DNA of 64,000 nucleotides from Cynocephalus volans (taxonomy: Eukaryota; Chordata; Mammalia; Dermoptera; Cynocephalidae). Location of the stretch: positions 116,722,133 through 116,786,132 of the forward strand of contig NC_084463.1 in NCBI RefSeq assembly GCF_027409185.1, in the 5' to 3' direction. Position 1 is the stretch's first letter; each line of letters opens with the position of its first letter. The position numbers and the translations under genes are program-made. The notes beneath the pieces are model-generated. The model had not been told where the DNA came from. It was given only the letters and a program-made list of their open reading frames with translations, and ran no database searches. Shown here piece by piece: positions 58,101-64,000 of this stretch.

Positions 58101-61100
58101 AACTGGGTTTGCAGGTGGCTACCTTTCCTGCCCTTGTGAAGGCAGCCTTGAACCACAGGAAAGGAGGAGGCACACCAAGGAAAGAAGAGTGATGACATGG
58201 CCTGAGCTCCAAGAATGCAGCTCGTGGCTACATGAATCAGTATTTTCCCTTTTGGACTTAGCAGGCTGATTTGGTTTTCTGACATTTGCAAACAAAAACA
58301 TCCTGCCTGGTATACCCAGTCACAGTCTGCAGGCCCTTGACACTTGTCCCCTGATTCCAGCCCTTCCCTTGTCTGGATCCTGAAGTGAGACACCCATCTT
58401 GGAATCCGAAACCCCAGTTGGGTCTGAGCAGGGCAGAGTAGGTCCCCTGCCCCTCTGAGGGAGCCCACGGGGGCACCAGCCTTTTTGGCACCTACATGAG
58501 ACTACTGACACGCACACAACATATCTTTTCCCACATGTGCTGCTGGTAAGCCAAGCCTCTCCCAGCCTGCTGGTGCAATTCATTTGGGGAACTAGTTCTC
58601 TGTGAGGAACCCAGCAACTGGAGTAGCAGCTACAAGACCAGGGAAATTTTGATATCAACACAGCTGTTTTCCACAGCAAATAATGACAACTTCCAGGAAG
58701 TCCAGTCACCAATGTCCTGATCACAGACAGCTCCTACCTAGTAAAACACCCCAAGGATGCAACTTGGGTCTCTCCATCCCATCAAACATATTTCCTAACA
58801 TAATGACCCAAGCTTGGCTCCATAAAAAGCTCAAAACCTTCAGGTCCACAATAGTAGAAGCAGTATTTTAAGACAGGTCATGTGGCAAGGTGATTAAGAG
58901 CACTGGTTTTTAGAATTGGAGCTATACCCAAATACTGCCCCCAGCAGCTGCTTGTGTATCCTTGGGAAAGTCATTTACCTCTCCAAGCCTCAGTCAGTTA
59001 AAAGATGATACCACCACCTCCCCTACAGGGCTACTTAGGGGGTTAAATGAGGGTTAATTAATAGAAGTAAAGCACAGTGACCAGCATACATTATACCCCC
59101 TATTGTTATTAACATTCTGCTGGAGTCAGGACACACAGGGACTTCCGGCTCTGCTCAGCCATCCTCTGCCTCAGTTTCTCCCTCTCTAATCCCTCATAGC
59201 TCAAATTCTATGATCCTGAAATAAAACAAATCTGAGATGGAGTTTCTCTCCAGGACCAACTTTGAGTTTCCACTCTCACATACAAACAGGAATCAGAAGA
59301 CATATTTCCTACTACTCTTGCTCAGATGCTTTACTAAGTTCTCTCTTGCACTGTGCACCAAACACTCTGATAAATCTATGTTCCAAGCCAAACCCCTGCC
59401 ACAGGCCCAGGTACACTGTAGATGCTCTGCAGGTACATCTGGGCTAACTGCTGGGCCCAGGGCAGGGACAAGAAGAACAGAGCAGGCAGCTGGTGAGTGG
59501 CTGTCAGGAAGGAAGGCCAAGGAAAGGGGGTGTGCTGCTGCCCAGGGCAGGGGAGGCCAGGGGCTGTTGGATCTCTCCATGGGCATGGTGGGAAGGACCA
59601 TCCCTGTCCCAACAGGATGCAGGAGGATGGGCTGGAGGCCACCTTTAGCCCACACAGCCATGCTTGAGCACTTTGAATCCTGAGGCATTACTACCATACT
59701 TGCAATGCTCACATGAGCTCTGTGTGATCTGACTGTCATGTGAGCTGGAACACATCCAGGTCTTGAGGGATACCATCCCAACTCTGAGAACTGGGCCAAA
59801 CAGGTCTTTGTACAGTTATTGTACAGTCATTGTATATAAGCCTATTATTTTCTTTCCCAACCCAGACCATTTGGTAGTTTCTCAAGAACAGAGGAGCCTC
59901 AATTTTTCTCTTGCATCTCTCCTCTCTTCTGCTGAGCTGGGTACACAGCAAGCAAGTGCTCAACAGATACATAAGGGAACTGGTTGATTTCTTATCAAAA
60001 GCCCCAATCTTGCCTCCCTGTAGGGGTTCCCCCCCGCCATCTGCTGCCTTAGGACCTAGATTATACTCCTGCTTCTACAAGGCTGGATGAAGATCTCAGG
60101 TTAAAAGTCTCTCAAGCCAGGTGCACTGGGAGTACAAAGAGGCATGCCCGTCGCAGTTGTCTGGGCATCCTTCAGGCCCCTCACTGCCCCCTGCCCCCAC
60201 CCAGCCATGGCTGATTAAAGGTCACATTCCTTCAGTCTGTTTCATGGCTCGGGAGTAAGAAGTGCTTTTCACAGTGGGAGCTTTCAGAGAGCTGTGGCAA
60301 GGGAACAATGGCAGCTCTCTTTCAGGGAGAATGCTCTCACTTCTACAGGAGCTTTCTTAGGCCCTCTCTGTGCTGTGAAAGCTGATTTAGAGCCTGATGC
60401 TTTATCACCTACAGGGAGGGGCCTGTTGTGTATCTCCTACACAGAGACAGGAGACTATTGGTAAGCCTCAAAGCCAGGTAATTCCATGTGGAATTTGCTC
60501 CCTAGCAACAAAAACAAAGAATCCATCAAACCACTTGTGGCTGAAAACACCCATCAGTGGTACCTTATGAACCAAAAACACATCCTGCTCCCACTGGAGG
60601 CTCTGAAAAAGTGACTGGTTTTTTTTTGGAGGGACCTTTGGTTCTGACCAAGGGAATGAAGAGATCGAGGTCTTGTGCCCTCATTCTGTAAGCCCGAGAT
60701 CTCAGCAGAATTCACAAGACACTGAGGAGAGCCTGAGTTTGAGGCTGTAAGAAACAAAACTCTTCCAGTTCAGAAAGGAGACATCTTCATTTGGGATCCA
60801 GATTTCATAAGACCTGTGTGGCCTTTGGCTTTGGGCTTGGCTCCAGTGAGTTGAAACTCTCAGAAAGGTGAGTGTCCAAGGAAGGTGGGACCCCAACACC
60901 ACTCACCTTTAGATCCAGGTACTCCAGGTCTTTCTTCAGCTGGAGGTAGGTATCATCAGCCTTCAAATGAAGCACAGAGAGGGGAAAAAAAAGTCATGAA
61001 CGTCAGGCGTTCCATAACTTGGGACTTCATGTGTGAATCACTTATACCGTGCAACTTCGGGGACAGGGACCACAGCAGACCAACACATTCAGGGCCATGG

Positions 61101-63456
61101 GGGAAGCATAAATGTGTCAGTGCAGCTTGGAGCCCTCTTGCAGCACGGCGGATCTTGCAGGCCACTGAGAAAACTGGGAAAGCCAGCTTGTACCCCCACT
61201 GGCTGGGTGAGCCCCACCAGGGGGCTAGGACAGCAGTGCAGCTGAGGCAGGTGCTGAGCTGCTGAGACAGAACCAGGTGGTCCACCTGGAAAAGCACATG
61301 CCACACCTGAGGTAGGGCCCATCAGTCACCAGTGCTCCAAATCTTGTCATCAAACCTTTGGACTGCCTCACTTTACACGCATGAAGTAAGATAACCTCAA
61401 TGTCTGTAAGAGGCAGGGAGCTAACCTAGGTAACCCAGGAGGTCCCAATGTGACCCTGGGTTCCAGAACAGTAAGCACCAGCAGTCATTGGATGCTTCCT
61501 GGAAGTTCTGGCTCTTTTTGCTCAGCATTGAGCCAATGTAGCCATGTCAGGAGCTAGTTGAGGAAGCTCCAGGCTCCAACCTATCTGCCTGCAACTTCTC
61601 TGACAGTCTGTACTATGGATTGATGTCTCCCCAGACTTAGTCTCCACTGTGACAATGTAAAGAGGGTGGGAACTCCTATTATCATAATTGAAAGGTGGGG
61701 CCTTGAAGAGGTGATTATAGGACCATGCTGTAGGGAATGGATTAAGGGTGTGGTTCTAAGGGCTTTAAAAGGAGAGCATGCGAGTCTCTCTCTCTCTCTT
61801 CCTCCCCTCCCCCTCTCTCTCTCTGCTCCTCCATTTTCTGCCATATGAGAACTCTGCATTGCTATAAAGCTACCACCAAAGAGGACCCTCCCAGATGTGT
61901 TTCCTGGACTTCGGACTTCTCAGCCTCTGAAACTGCAAGCAATAAATATTGTTTTCTTACAAATTATCCAGTTCCATGTATTTTGTTACAAGCAACAGAA
62001 ATGGACTAACACAGTCTGTTGGAGAAATTCTTCAGTATAATTACTAGAAACAGTGAAAATAAGGAAGAAACCCTTTGATTCCCTACAACTCATGCTCTCC
62101 CATGTAGCAGATCACACCGCTAACTGTGAGACAGAGGGGCTGTGGAAGCTTAAGAAAAATGGTCCAGGCACCACTTTCTCATCAGACTCCCAGCCAAGCA
62201 AACCAGCACTGGTGAAAGTGGTCCTTATTTACAGCTCTGATGTAAAACAATCACACAAATAAACCATGTGAGACATTCGGGCAGTGCTTTTAAGAATGGG
62301 AAGGCCTGAAGGACCATTGTCAGGGACACTAGTGGCTTGCAAGGTCTTTATTCTGTCCCTAAACTGTACCCTCACCCAACTCTACTTCCCCCATCAGCTC
62401 AGTCACTATACACATTCCACAGGACTAAGAAGGACAGAGCAAAGGAGAATTATTAAAAACCACCCAAATTTACAACCTACAGTTTTTGCACTTGTTCCCT
62501 TATATTCATTTTTTTCCATACATATCCTGAGTTTCTCAGGACTTGCTAAAACAGGACACCCTCATCTGTCTCCTCCCTACCTCTGTACAGCCTGGAGGGA
62601 TCAGACAGGTTCATGTGGCTGAAACTATCCCTACCTGAAGACAAACCCAAGGAGGAATCAGTTTCTTTAAGCTGCTCAAGATGCCCAGGAGAACAACCCC
62701 CTGGTTAGTCCTCGAGAAGCTCACCTACCAAACCCAGTGTCCTGGGAGCATTCCAGAACACGCTGCCAGACAGGACCTGGGTTTTGGCTCCAGCCTGCAT
62801 GCTTCTAGCTGAGGGATCCTGAGCAAGTCACTTCCCCTTCTGCGTCCACTTGCCTTGAGTGTGGCAACAACTCCTGTCCTACCTTGCCTCTTCCAGCTTC
62901 CCGTGAGGTTCACAGGGTGAGAGAGATGCAGATGCACTATGAGTTGGCCGGGCACTGTCCCAACTGAGAGGACACCCTGCATTCTCCTTCCAGGCTGACC
63001 CACACGTTCACCCAGCATCCTAAGGAGTGCCCAAGGTGGCAACAAGGCTGACAGCCAGCACAGCCGTTTGGACATGATCACACACCAGCCTGGCAGTCAC
63101 CACGTACAGCCAGAGAAGCCACAGTTCAGGTCCCTCACAGCACATGCAGCCCCCTCCCCAGCACTTGAGGGATGGGAACCACCCCCACTGCAGTGTCTGG
63201 CAGCAGCATCCAGAAGCAAACAGGCAGGGAATGAGGGAGAATGCCAGGCGGCACAGACAGACTAGAGCGGGCACAGGAGGCGGGTCAGCATGTCACTCCC
63301 CTGCCCCCGGTCCTGAAAGGGCCCACCAGCGCTGACCTGGCAGGTGGGAAAGGCCAGCTGGTGCTGTAGTAACTGGCCGACGGCAAAATCTCGCACATTG
63401 GCCAACTTGGCCTGGTGCCGCCGTAACCGGGTGAGCAGCAGGGAGAGCTCCTCCAG
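31085..63456 (-). CDS. PLEKHA7: PLEKHA7, 3' sixteen coding exons (span includes introns)
   Basis: PLEKHA7 is a zonula adherens protein. It binds p120-catenin, helps tether microtubule minus ends through CAMSAP3, and recruits PDZD11 to nectins through its N-terminal WW domains. The WW and PH domains are upstream of this window. The exons here encode 681 residues of the long form, or 506 of the short form. In order these are the central coiled coil (LEELSLLLTRLRRH onward), a long helical stretch through HLEKIAYQQRLL, a proline-rich segment (PPPQPSPPTSP) and a second charged helix (MSAEEQLERMKRHQKALVRE). All joins keep phase. Exons upstream of 63456 are outside the window. Confidence 0.95.
32792..32934 (-). 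CDS. PLEKHA7: PLEKHA7 long-isoform exon with second helical segment
   Basis: This 143 bp exon completes Ser and encodes MGNLQPTSGQDRNSVADLDS and QLQEQERIINISYALASEAS, then QRSKQVA. The acceptor is ctcctgcag and the donor GCAG then gtaagg. It ends in phase 1. The Q/E/L pattern looks helical. Confidence 0.86.
33714..33847 (-). CDS. PLEKHA7: PLEKHA7 long-isoform exon LSKPEKVSIPERYVELDP
   Basis: This is a 134 bp exon with acceptor ctctccccag and donor AAG then gtcagt. It encodes 44 residues including EEPPSLEELQARYRKAEKIR and ends in phase 2. Confidence 0.88.
34099..34246 (+). mobile_element. tRNA-like SINE, shortened dimer, 11 bp target duplication
   Basis: It starts gggccgagcccgtggcgcac and has an A box near 34111-34122 and a B box ggttcggatcc at 34163-34173. 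It then carries tatataggactggccggtg and ctgagtgctggtcacg, and a long poly(A). The target duplication aactagactaa is at 34088-34098 and 34247-34257. Compared with the 45.5 kb dimer the second unit is shortened. The long uniform A tail and intact duplication suggest a fairly young insertion, in a PLEKHA7 intron. Confidence 0.8.
34280..34600 (+). repeat. L2 LINE 3' end
   Basis: It contains caaggcccttcatgatctga, cccctgctgacctctccag, ttccctgatccccctcccat and tccttgaatgaatggatg, a forward L2 3' end. Confidence 0.7.
35545..35685 (-). repeat. L2 LINE fragment
   Basis: Reverse L2 3' end: attcattcaacatagtcctc, agcaaatatttacagagcac and ctactgtgtacctgggctg, then agcttacaaatggcatgat. Confidence 0.6.
35995..36185 (-). 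repeat. MIR SINE
   Basis: Reverse MIR: aatgtgccaggctttctgat, gtaacttaatcctccctaca, tgaggaaactgagacacaga and gccccaagttacagag. Confidence 0.65.
36343..36498 (-). CDS. PLEKHA7: PLEKHA7 long-isoform exon WKREQDFDLQLLERAM
   Basis: This is a 156 bp, phase 0-0 exon. The acceptor is ttctattgccag and the donor GAG then gtgagg. It encodes 52 residues, including QTMPVTELDMEPQDYDLDIS. It joins in frame to the spliced form of the exon ending at 39249. Confidence 0.88.
37823..37828 (-). promoter_or_regulatory. PLEKHA7: candidate poly(A) signal for the SVC (short) isoform
   Basis: AATAAA on the minus strand lies about 1.4 kb below the 39240 stop, in AT-rich sequence that resembles a 3' UTR. It could end transcripts that read through the 39249 donor. 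Inferred only. Confidence 0.3.
39240..39449 (-). CDS. PLEKHA7: PLEKHA7 exon with alternative end (SVC stop or splice at 39249)
   Basis: It encodes RPKSALERLYSGDHQRGRMS, AEEQLERMKRHQKALVRERK, and then ERTGLPSSRYLSQPLPGDLG. Read through, it ends SVC with TAG at 39240-39242, the C-terminus of the canonical human form. The donor TCA followed by gtatgt lies at 39249/39248, so splicing there removes VC and the stop. The same bases therefore serve as coding end or as intron start. The acceptor is cctcctcag. Confidence 0.92.
   Translation of the reverse strand, partial: RPKSALERLYSGDHQRGRMSAEEQLERMKRHQKALVRERKRTLNQGERTGLPSSRYLSQPLPGDLGSVC
39975..40066 (-). CDS. PLEKHA7: PLEKHA7 exon LSGSTSRLQQSSTIAPYV
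   Basis: This 92 bp exon completes Gly and then encodes LSGSTSRLQQSSTIAPYVTL and RRGLNAESSK. The acceptor is cctcattaag and the donor AAG then gtgacc. It ends in phase 0. Confidence 0.92.
40575..40780 (+). repeat. MIR SINE
   Basis: Forward MIR: ggagccagagcactgggact, ttggcaagttatttaattt, agatgggaataataacagca and cagggttgttgtgaatact. Confidence 0.65.
40978..41095 (-). CDS. PLEKHA7: PLEKHA7 exon VELRSYVSEPELATL
   Basis: This is a 118 bp exon with acceptor atgctcacag and donor AGAG then gtaagg. It encodes 39 residues ending YQTLPGR plus one base, so it ends in phase 1. Confidence 0.92.
41194..41382 (-). CDS. PLEKHA7: PLEKHA7 exon EDEAPPRPPLPELYSPED
   Basis: This is a 189 bp, phase 0-0 exon. 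The acceptor is ctgagcag and the donor AGG then gtgagc. It encodes 63 residues including PPAVPPLPREATIIRHTSVR and ending CVNGDSR. Confidence 0.93.
42530..42950 (+). repeat. old L1 3' region
   Basis: It has gatgtggatgaatgtcataa, acataatgttgaagaaaag, gatagtggttactcctggct and a 3' UTR-like end. It lies in a PLEKHA7 intron. Confidence 0.55.
43800..43990 (+). repeat. MIR SINE
   Basis: Forward MIR: accttgagcaaacctcaaca, gtcttagttttcttatctgt, gggatggggatcc and gaggtgactataaagat. Confidence 0.55.
44451..44677 (-). CDS. PLEKHA7: PLEKHA7 exon, proline-rich region
   Basis: This 227 bp exon completes a Glu codon and encodes RKTVPLFSHPPVPSLSTSES, a run of PPPQPSPPTSP, VRTPLEVRLFPQLQTYVPYR and SPTKMKPKV. 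It ends in phase 0 at the donor GTT followed by gtaagt. The proline-rich region follows the coiled coil. Confidence 0.93.
44847..44955 (-). CDS. PLEKHA7: PLEKHA7 exon EKSQIQKDLWRIEDVIAG
   Basis: This 109 bp exon has acceptor gtgttcctcag and donor CCAG then gtgaga. It encodes 36 residues ending ESVKNP plus one base, so it ends in phase 1. The next exon completes GAA. Confidence 0.93.
45230..45435 (+). repeat. old L1 3' end fragment
   Basis: It contains acagaatagtggttgccatg, aatgtttaggaatgtaaag and gtgtattttaccacaatt, followed by an A tract. Confidence 0.55.
45520..45692 (-). mobile_element. dimeric tRNA-Ile-derived SINE (CYN-like) with 16 bp target duplication
   Basis: On the minus strand it reads gggccgaccccgtggctcac, then ggcgctgggagcgccgcag and a B box ggttcggatcc. 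A second unit has ggccggtgcactcactggct and gcggtgcaggcaacacc. A poly(A) tail follows. The perfect duplication tataaaagctttttta is at 45504-45519 and 45693-45708. The second unit is longer than in the 34.1 kb copy. It lies in a PLEKHA7 intron. Confidence 0.82.
45740..46165 (+). repeat. old L1 3' end
   Basis: It reads gggcaatggaatatcatttg, aacagcatgaaccttgaaaa, gtagattagtggttactagg and tttatggtatgtgaatgaca, ending with ataataaaac and an A/T tail. Confidence 0.6.
47655..48130 (+). repeat. old L1 ORF2 3' region
   Basis: It contains caataatcatatgaaaagat, gctggtgaggatgtgggcaa, cagcaagtccactcctagga and ctagaaataatttcaatgct. It is eroded. Confidence 0.6.
48130..48310 (+). repeat. ancient DNA-transposon-like repeat
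   Basis: It has gtgctgtccaacacagtagc, cactagccacagctggctac and tgagcacttcaaatgtgtct. This is a common mammalian repeat; I do not name the family with confidence. Confidence 0.45.
50061..50162 (-). CDS. PLEKHA7: PLEKHA7 exon EMENAWNEYLKLESD
   Basis: This is a 102 bp, phase 0-0 exon with acceptor ggccaacag and donor CAG then gtgacc. It encodes 34 residues ending EQHRRAFFFQ. Confidence 0.93.
50721..50870 (-). CDS. PLEKHA7: PLEKHA7 exon DQLESVLEVLHRQMEQ
   Basis: This is a 150 bp, phase 0-0 exon encoding 50 residues, including HLEKIAYQQRLLQEDLVHIR and ending SREAT. The donor is GCCACT followed by gtgtgt, which is a poor match to the consensus. The family join (SRE-x-T then EMENAW) supports the boundary. 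Confidence 0.92.
51759..51839 (-). CDS. PLEKHA7: PLEKHA7 exon VKLSIFCEQDRILQDLEDK
   Basis: This is an 81 bp, phase 0-0 exon. The acceptor is ttgcttatag and the donor AAA then gtatgc. It encodes 27 residues of coiled coil ending RALKENK. Confidence 0.93.
52015..52083 (-). CDS. PLEKHA7: PLEKHA7 exon MTGRDLLKDRSLKP
   Basis: This is a 69 bp, phase 0-0 exon with acceptor tacctcccag and donor GAT then gtgagt. It encodes 23 residues ending AESDID. The intron before it is about 8.8 kb. Confidence 0.93.
52421..52525 (-). mobile_element. monomeric tRNA-like SINE with near-perfect target duplication
   Basis: On the minus strand: ggctggctgattagctcaat, cagttaaagtacggtgttg, tcaagggttcacatcccc and accggccagccac, then a tail of (CAAAAA)-like repeats. 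The flanks aaatcttgga (52411-52420) and aaatcctgga (52526-52535) are the duplication. It has no second unit, like the 5.8 and 9.2 kb copies. Confidence 0.7.
56351..56530 (+). mobile_element. MER5B-like hAT MITE
   Basis: The ends are cagtggatctcaaccctggc and ccaggattgagaaccactg. Inside are ctgatc-type core phrases such as atcatctggggagctttaaa and gcctgggcatcagaattctt. It is the first of four neighbouring elements. Confidence 0.7.
56541..56738 (+). mobile_element. MER20-like hAT MITE
   Basis: It begins caggggttctcaaacttcaa, then tgcatcagaatcacctggag, a (CCCCCA) run, gcatttctaacagattgcca and gatgctgctggtctgggga. It ends with tttgagaagcactac. Confidence 0.7.
56746..56936 (+). mobile_element. MER5-like hAT MITE, third of cluster
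   Basis: It begins caatgtttctcaaccctggc and carries ttagaaacacctaaggaggt. The stretch at 56791-56813 is a TTTG repeat. It then has aagcttcctggtaattct. The right end is eroded. Confidence 0.55.
56943..57128 (+). mobile_element. MER20-like hAT MITE, fourth of cluster
   Basis: It begins caatagacctcaaacttttc, then agaatcaccccagaacctga, tgcagaattctgggcacc and agacctgcattttttcatgg. It ends with acttaagaaactctg. Confidence 0.55.
57530..57735 (+). repeat. MIR SINE
   Basis: Forward MIR: gggttcaaatcccagctatg, then ttacttaacttctctgattc, agacagggataatgattcc and gggaggattaaataaaataa. Confidence 0.7.
58885..59110 (+). repeat. MIR SINE
   Basis: Forward MIR: aaggtgattaagagcactgg, then ccttgggaaagtcatttacc, ctccaagcctcagtcag and gggggttaaatgagggttaa. 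Confidence 0.65.
60907..60960 (-). CDS. PLEKHA7: PLEKHA7 exon ADDTYLQLKKDLEYLDLK
   Basis: This is a 54 bp, phase 0-0 exon. The acceptor is catttgaag and the donor AAG then gtgagt. It encodes 18 residues of the coiled coil. Confidence 0.93.
61609..62012 (+). mobile_element. solitary LTR, ERVL-MaLR (MSTA/MSTB-like)
   Basis: It begins tgtactatggattgatgtct, then aactcctattatcataattg, aaaggtggggccttgaagag, a TC-rich microsatellite at about 61785-61822 and gaaactgcaagcaataaata. It ends with aatggactaacaca. The 9-mer acagtctgt occurs at both edges (61603-61611 and 62011-62019), which fits short target repeats plus terminal bases. No internal retroviral part is present. Confidence 0.7.
61785..61822 (+). 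repeat. TC-rich microsatellite
   Basis: Runs of tctctctctctc interrupted by ttcctcccctccccc lie within the LTR. They are common in LTRs of this class. Confidence 0.7.
63337..63456 (-). CDS. PLEKHA7: PLEKHA7 exon: start of coiled coil
   Basis: This 120 bp, phase 0-0 exon encodes LEELSLLLTRLRRHQAKLAN followed by VRDFAVGQLLQHQLAFPTCQ. The acceptor is cacctgcag and the donor CAG then gtcagc. The leucine heptads mark the start of the central coiled coil. Confidence 0.93.
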
Positions 63457-63844
63457 CTGCAGGTGTGTAGACACATTACGAGGAAATTAGCCACCACAGG
63501 AGTGCACCACTATAATTACTCTTCACCCCAGTGCCGGGACAGCACTGATGTGACACAAAGCAACTATTGCATTAATTCTGTCACCAGGACAAATAAAAGT
63601 GCTGGCAGCAAAGGGGCTGCAGGATATCATTTCTTTAAGAAAGCAGCAACCAAAAGGGCAACCTCATCCAGACTCAGGTTTAGAAGACAGAGCTAACCAT
63701 CAATCAAAGTAAAGACCAGGGAAGAAAGTAGAGAAGCTAAGAGGAGAAAGTGGGTTTCTGGAAAATGCTTCTGGAAAAATCCTACTCGAAAGAGAAGACA
63801 AGCCCAACATTGCTCTCCACATCCCCCCAAGCTCTTCACCCAAA

Positions 63845-63960
63845 CTGGGAAGGACCTAGTGCTATCTGGGTGACCCTGAGCAAGTCAGTCAACTTCTCTG
63901 AGCCTCAGTTTCCTCATCTGTAAAGCGGAGGTTGACAGCTGCCCTGCAGACTGCATTTGA
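63845..63960 (+). repeat. MIR SINE
   Basis: Forward MIR: gtgaccctgagcaagtcagt, then caacttctctgagcctcagt, ttcctcatctgtaaagcgga. It is intronic. Confidence 0.65.
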
Positions 63961-64000
63961 CTGGCTCAGAGGGAGGGAAACACCAGATGAGATAGGGCTT

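Larger units (their letters stand above)
52526..60906. other. PLEKHA7 large intron region, no coding exon seen
   Basis: The sequence between the exons at 52083 and 60907. It has no exon that keeps phase 0. It includes the four hAT-type elements at 56.35-57.13 kb, MIR copies at 57.5 and 58.9 kb, and otherwise unclassified sequence. Confidence 0.6.

Overview
The window is nuclear DNA of a placental mammal. It holds two spliced protein-coding genes whose exons encode highly conserved vertebrate proteins, and the rest is intron, 3' UTR and intergenic DNA full of interspersed repeats. The pair, C11orf58 (SMAP) on the plus strand and PLEKHA7 on the minus strand, arranged tail to tail, is the arrangement of human chromosome 11p15. 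The species is probably a colugo (Dermoptera). I see no Alu or other 7SL-derived SINE in 64 kb, but several tRNA-Ile-like SINEs in monomer and dimer form resemble the CYN SINEs described from flying lemurs. The species call is an inference from repeat content.

1-6.5 kb: exons 2-5 of C11orf58 (exon 1 lies upstream of the window), ending in an aspartate/serine-rich acidic tail and a stop at 6223-6225. Introns carry L2, a TA-type DNA transposon, two small palindromic MITE-like elements and one tRNA-like SINE.

6.5-27.7 kb: intergenic, with no recognisable gene. Its most striking feature is a 3.3 kb L1 at 13394-16670 with the classic 5' inversion of twin priming. It has a 14-16 bp target-site duplication, two poly(A) tracts enclosing about 46 bp of non-L1 DNA (a candidate 3' transduction), and an internal deletion. 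It sits inside a much older L1 remnant. Two LTR remnants, MIR, L2, MER5A and old L1 pieces fill much of the remainder.

27.7-63.5 kb: the 3' half of PLEKHA7, a zonula adherens protein, on the minus strand. Sixteen coding exons can be placed with consistent phase and splice sites. The protein part runs through a coiled coil, a proline-rich stretch and a second helical segment. Two C-termini are readable. One uses a stop reached by reading through a splice donor at 39249 (ending SVC). The other splices on through four more exons to a C-terminus ending TFV, which fits a class I PDZ ligand. Introns carry SINEs with clear target-site duplications, a cluster of four hAT-type MITEs at 56.35-57.13 kb, MIR/L2/L1 relics and a MaLR-type LTR at 61.6 kb.

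The two genes do not form a pathway; their neighbourhood is conserved synteny. I found no CRISPR, tRNA gene, bacterial-type operon or other novel multi-gene system. The unusual content is in transposon structure and alternative 3' ends.
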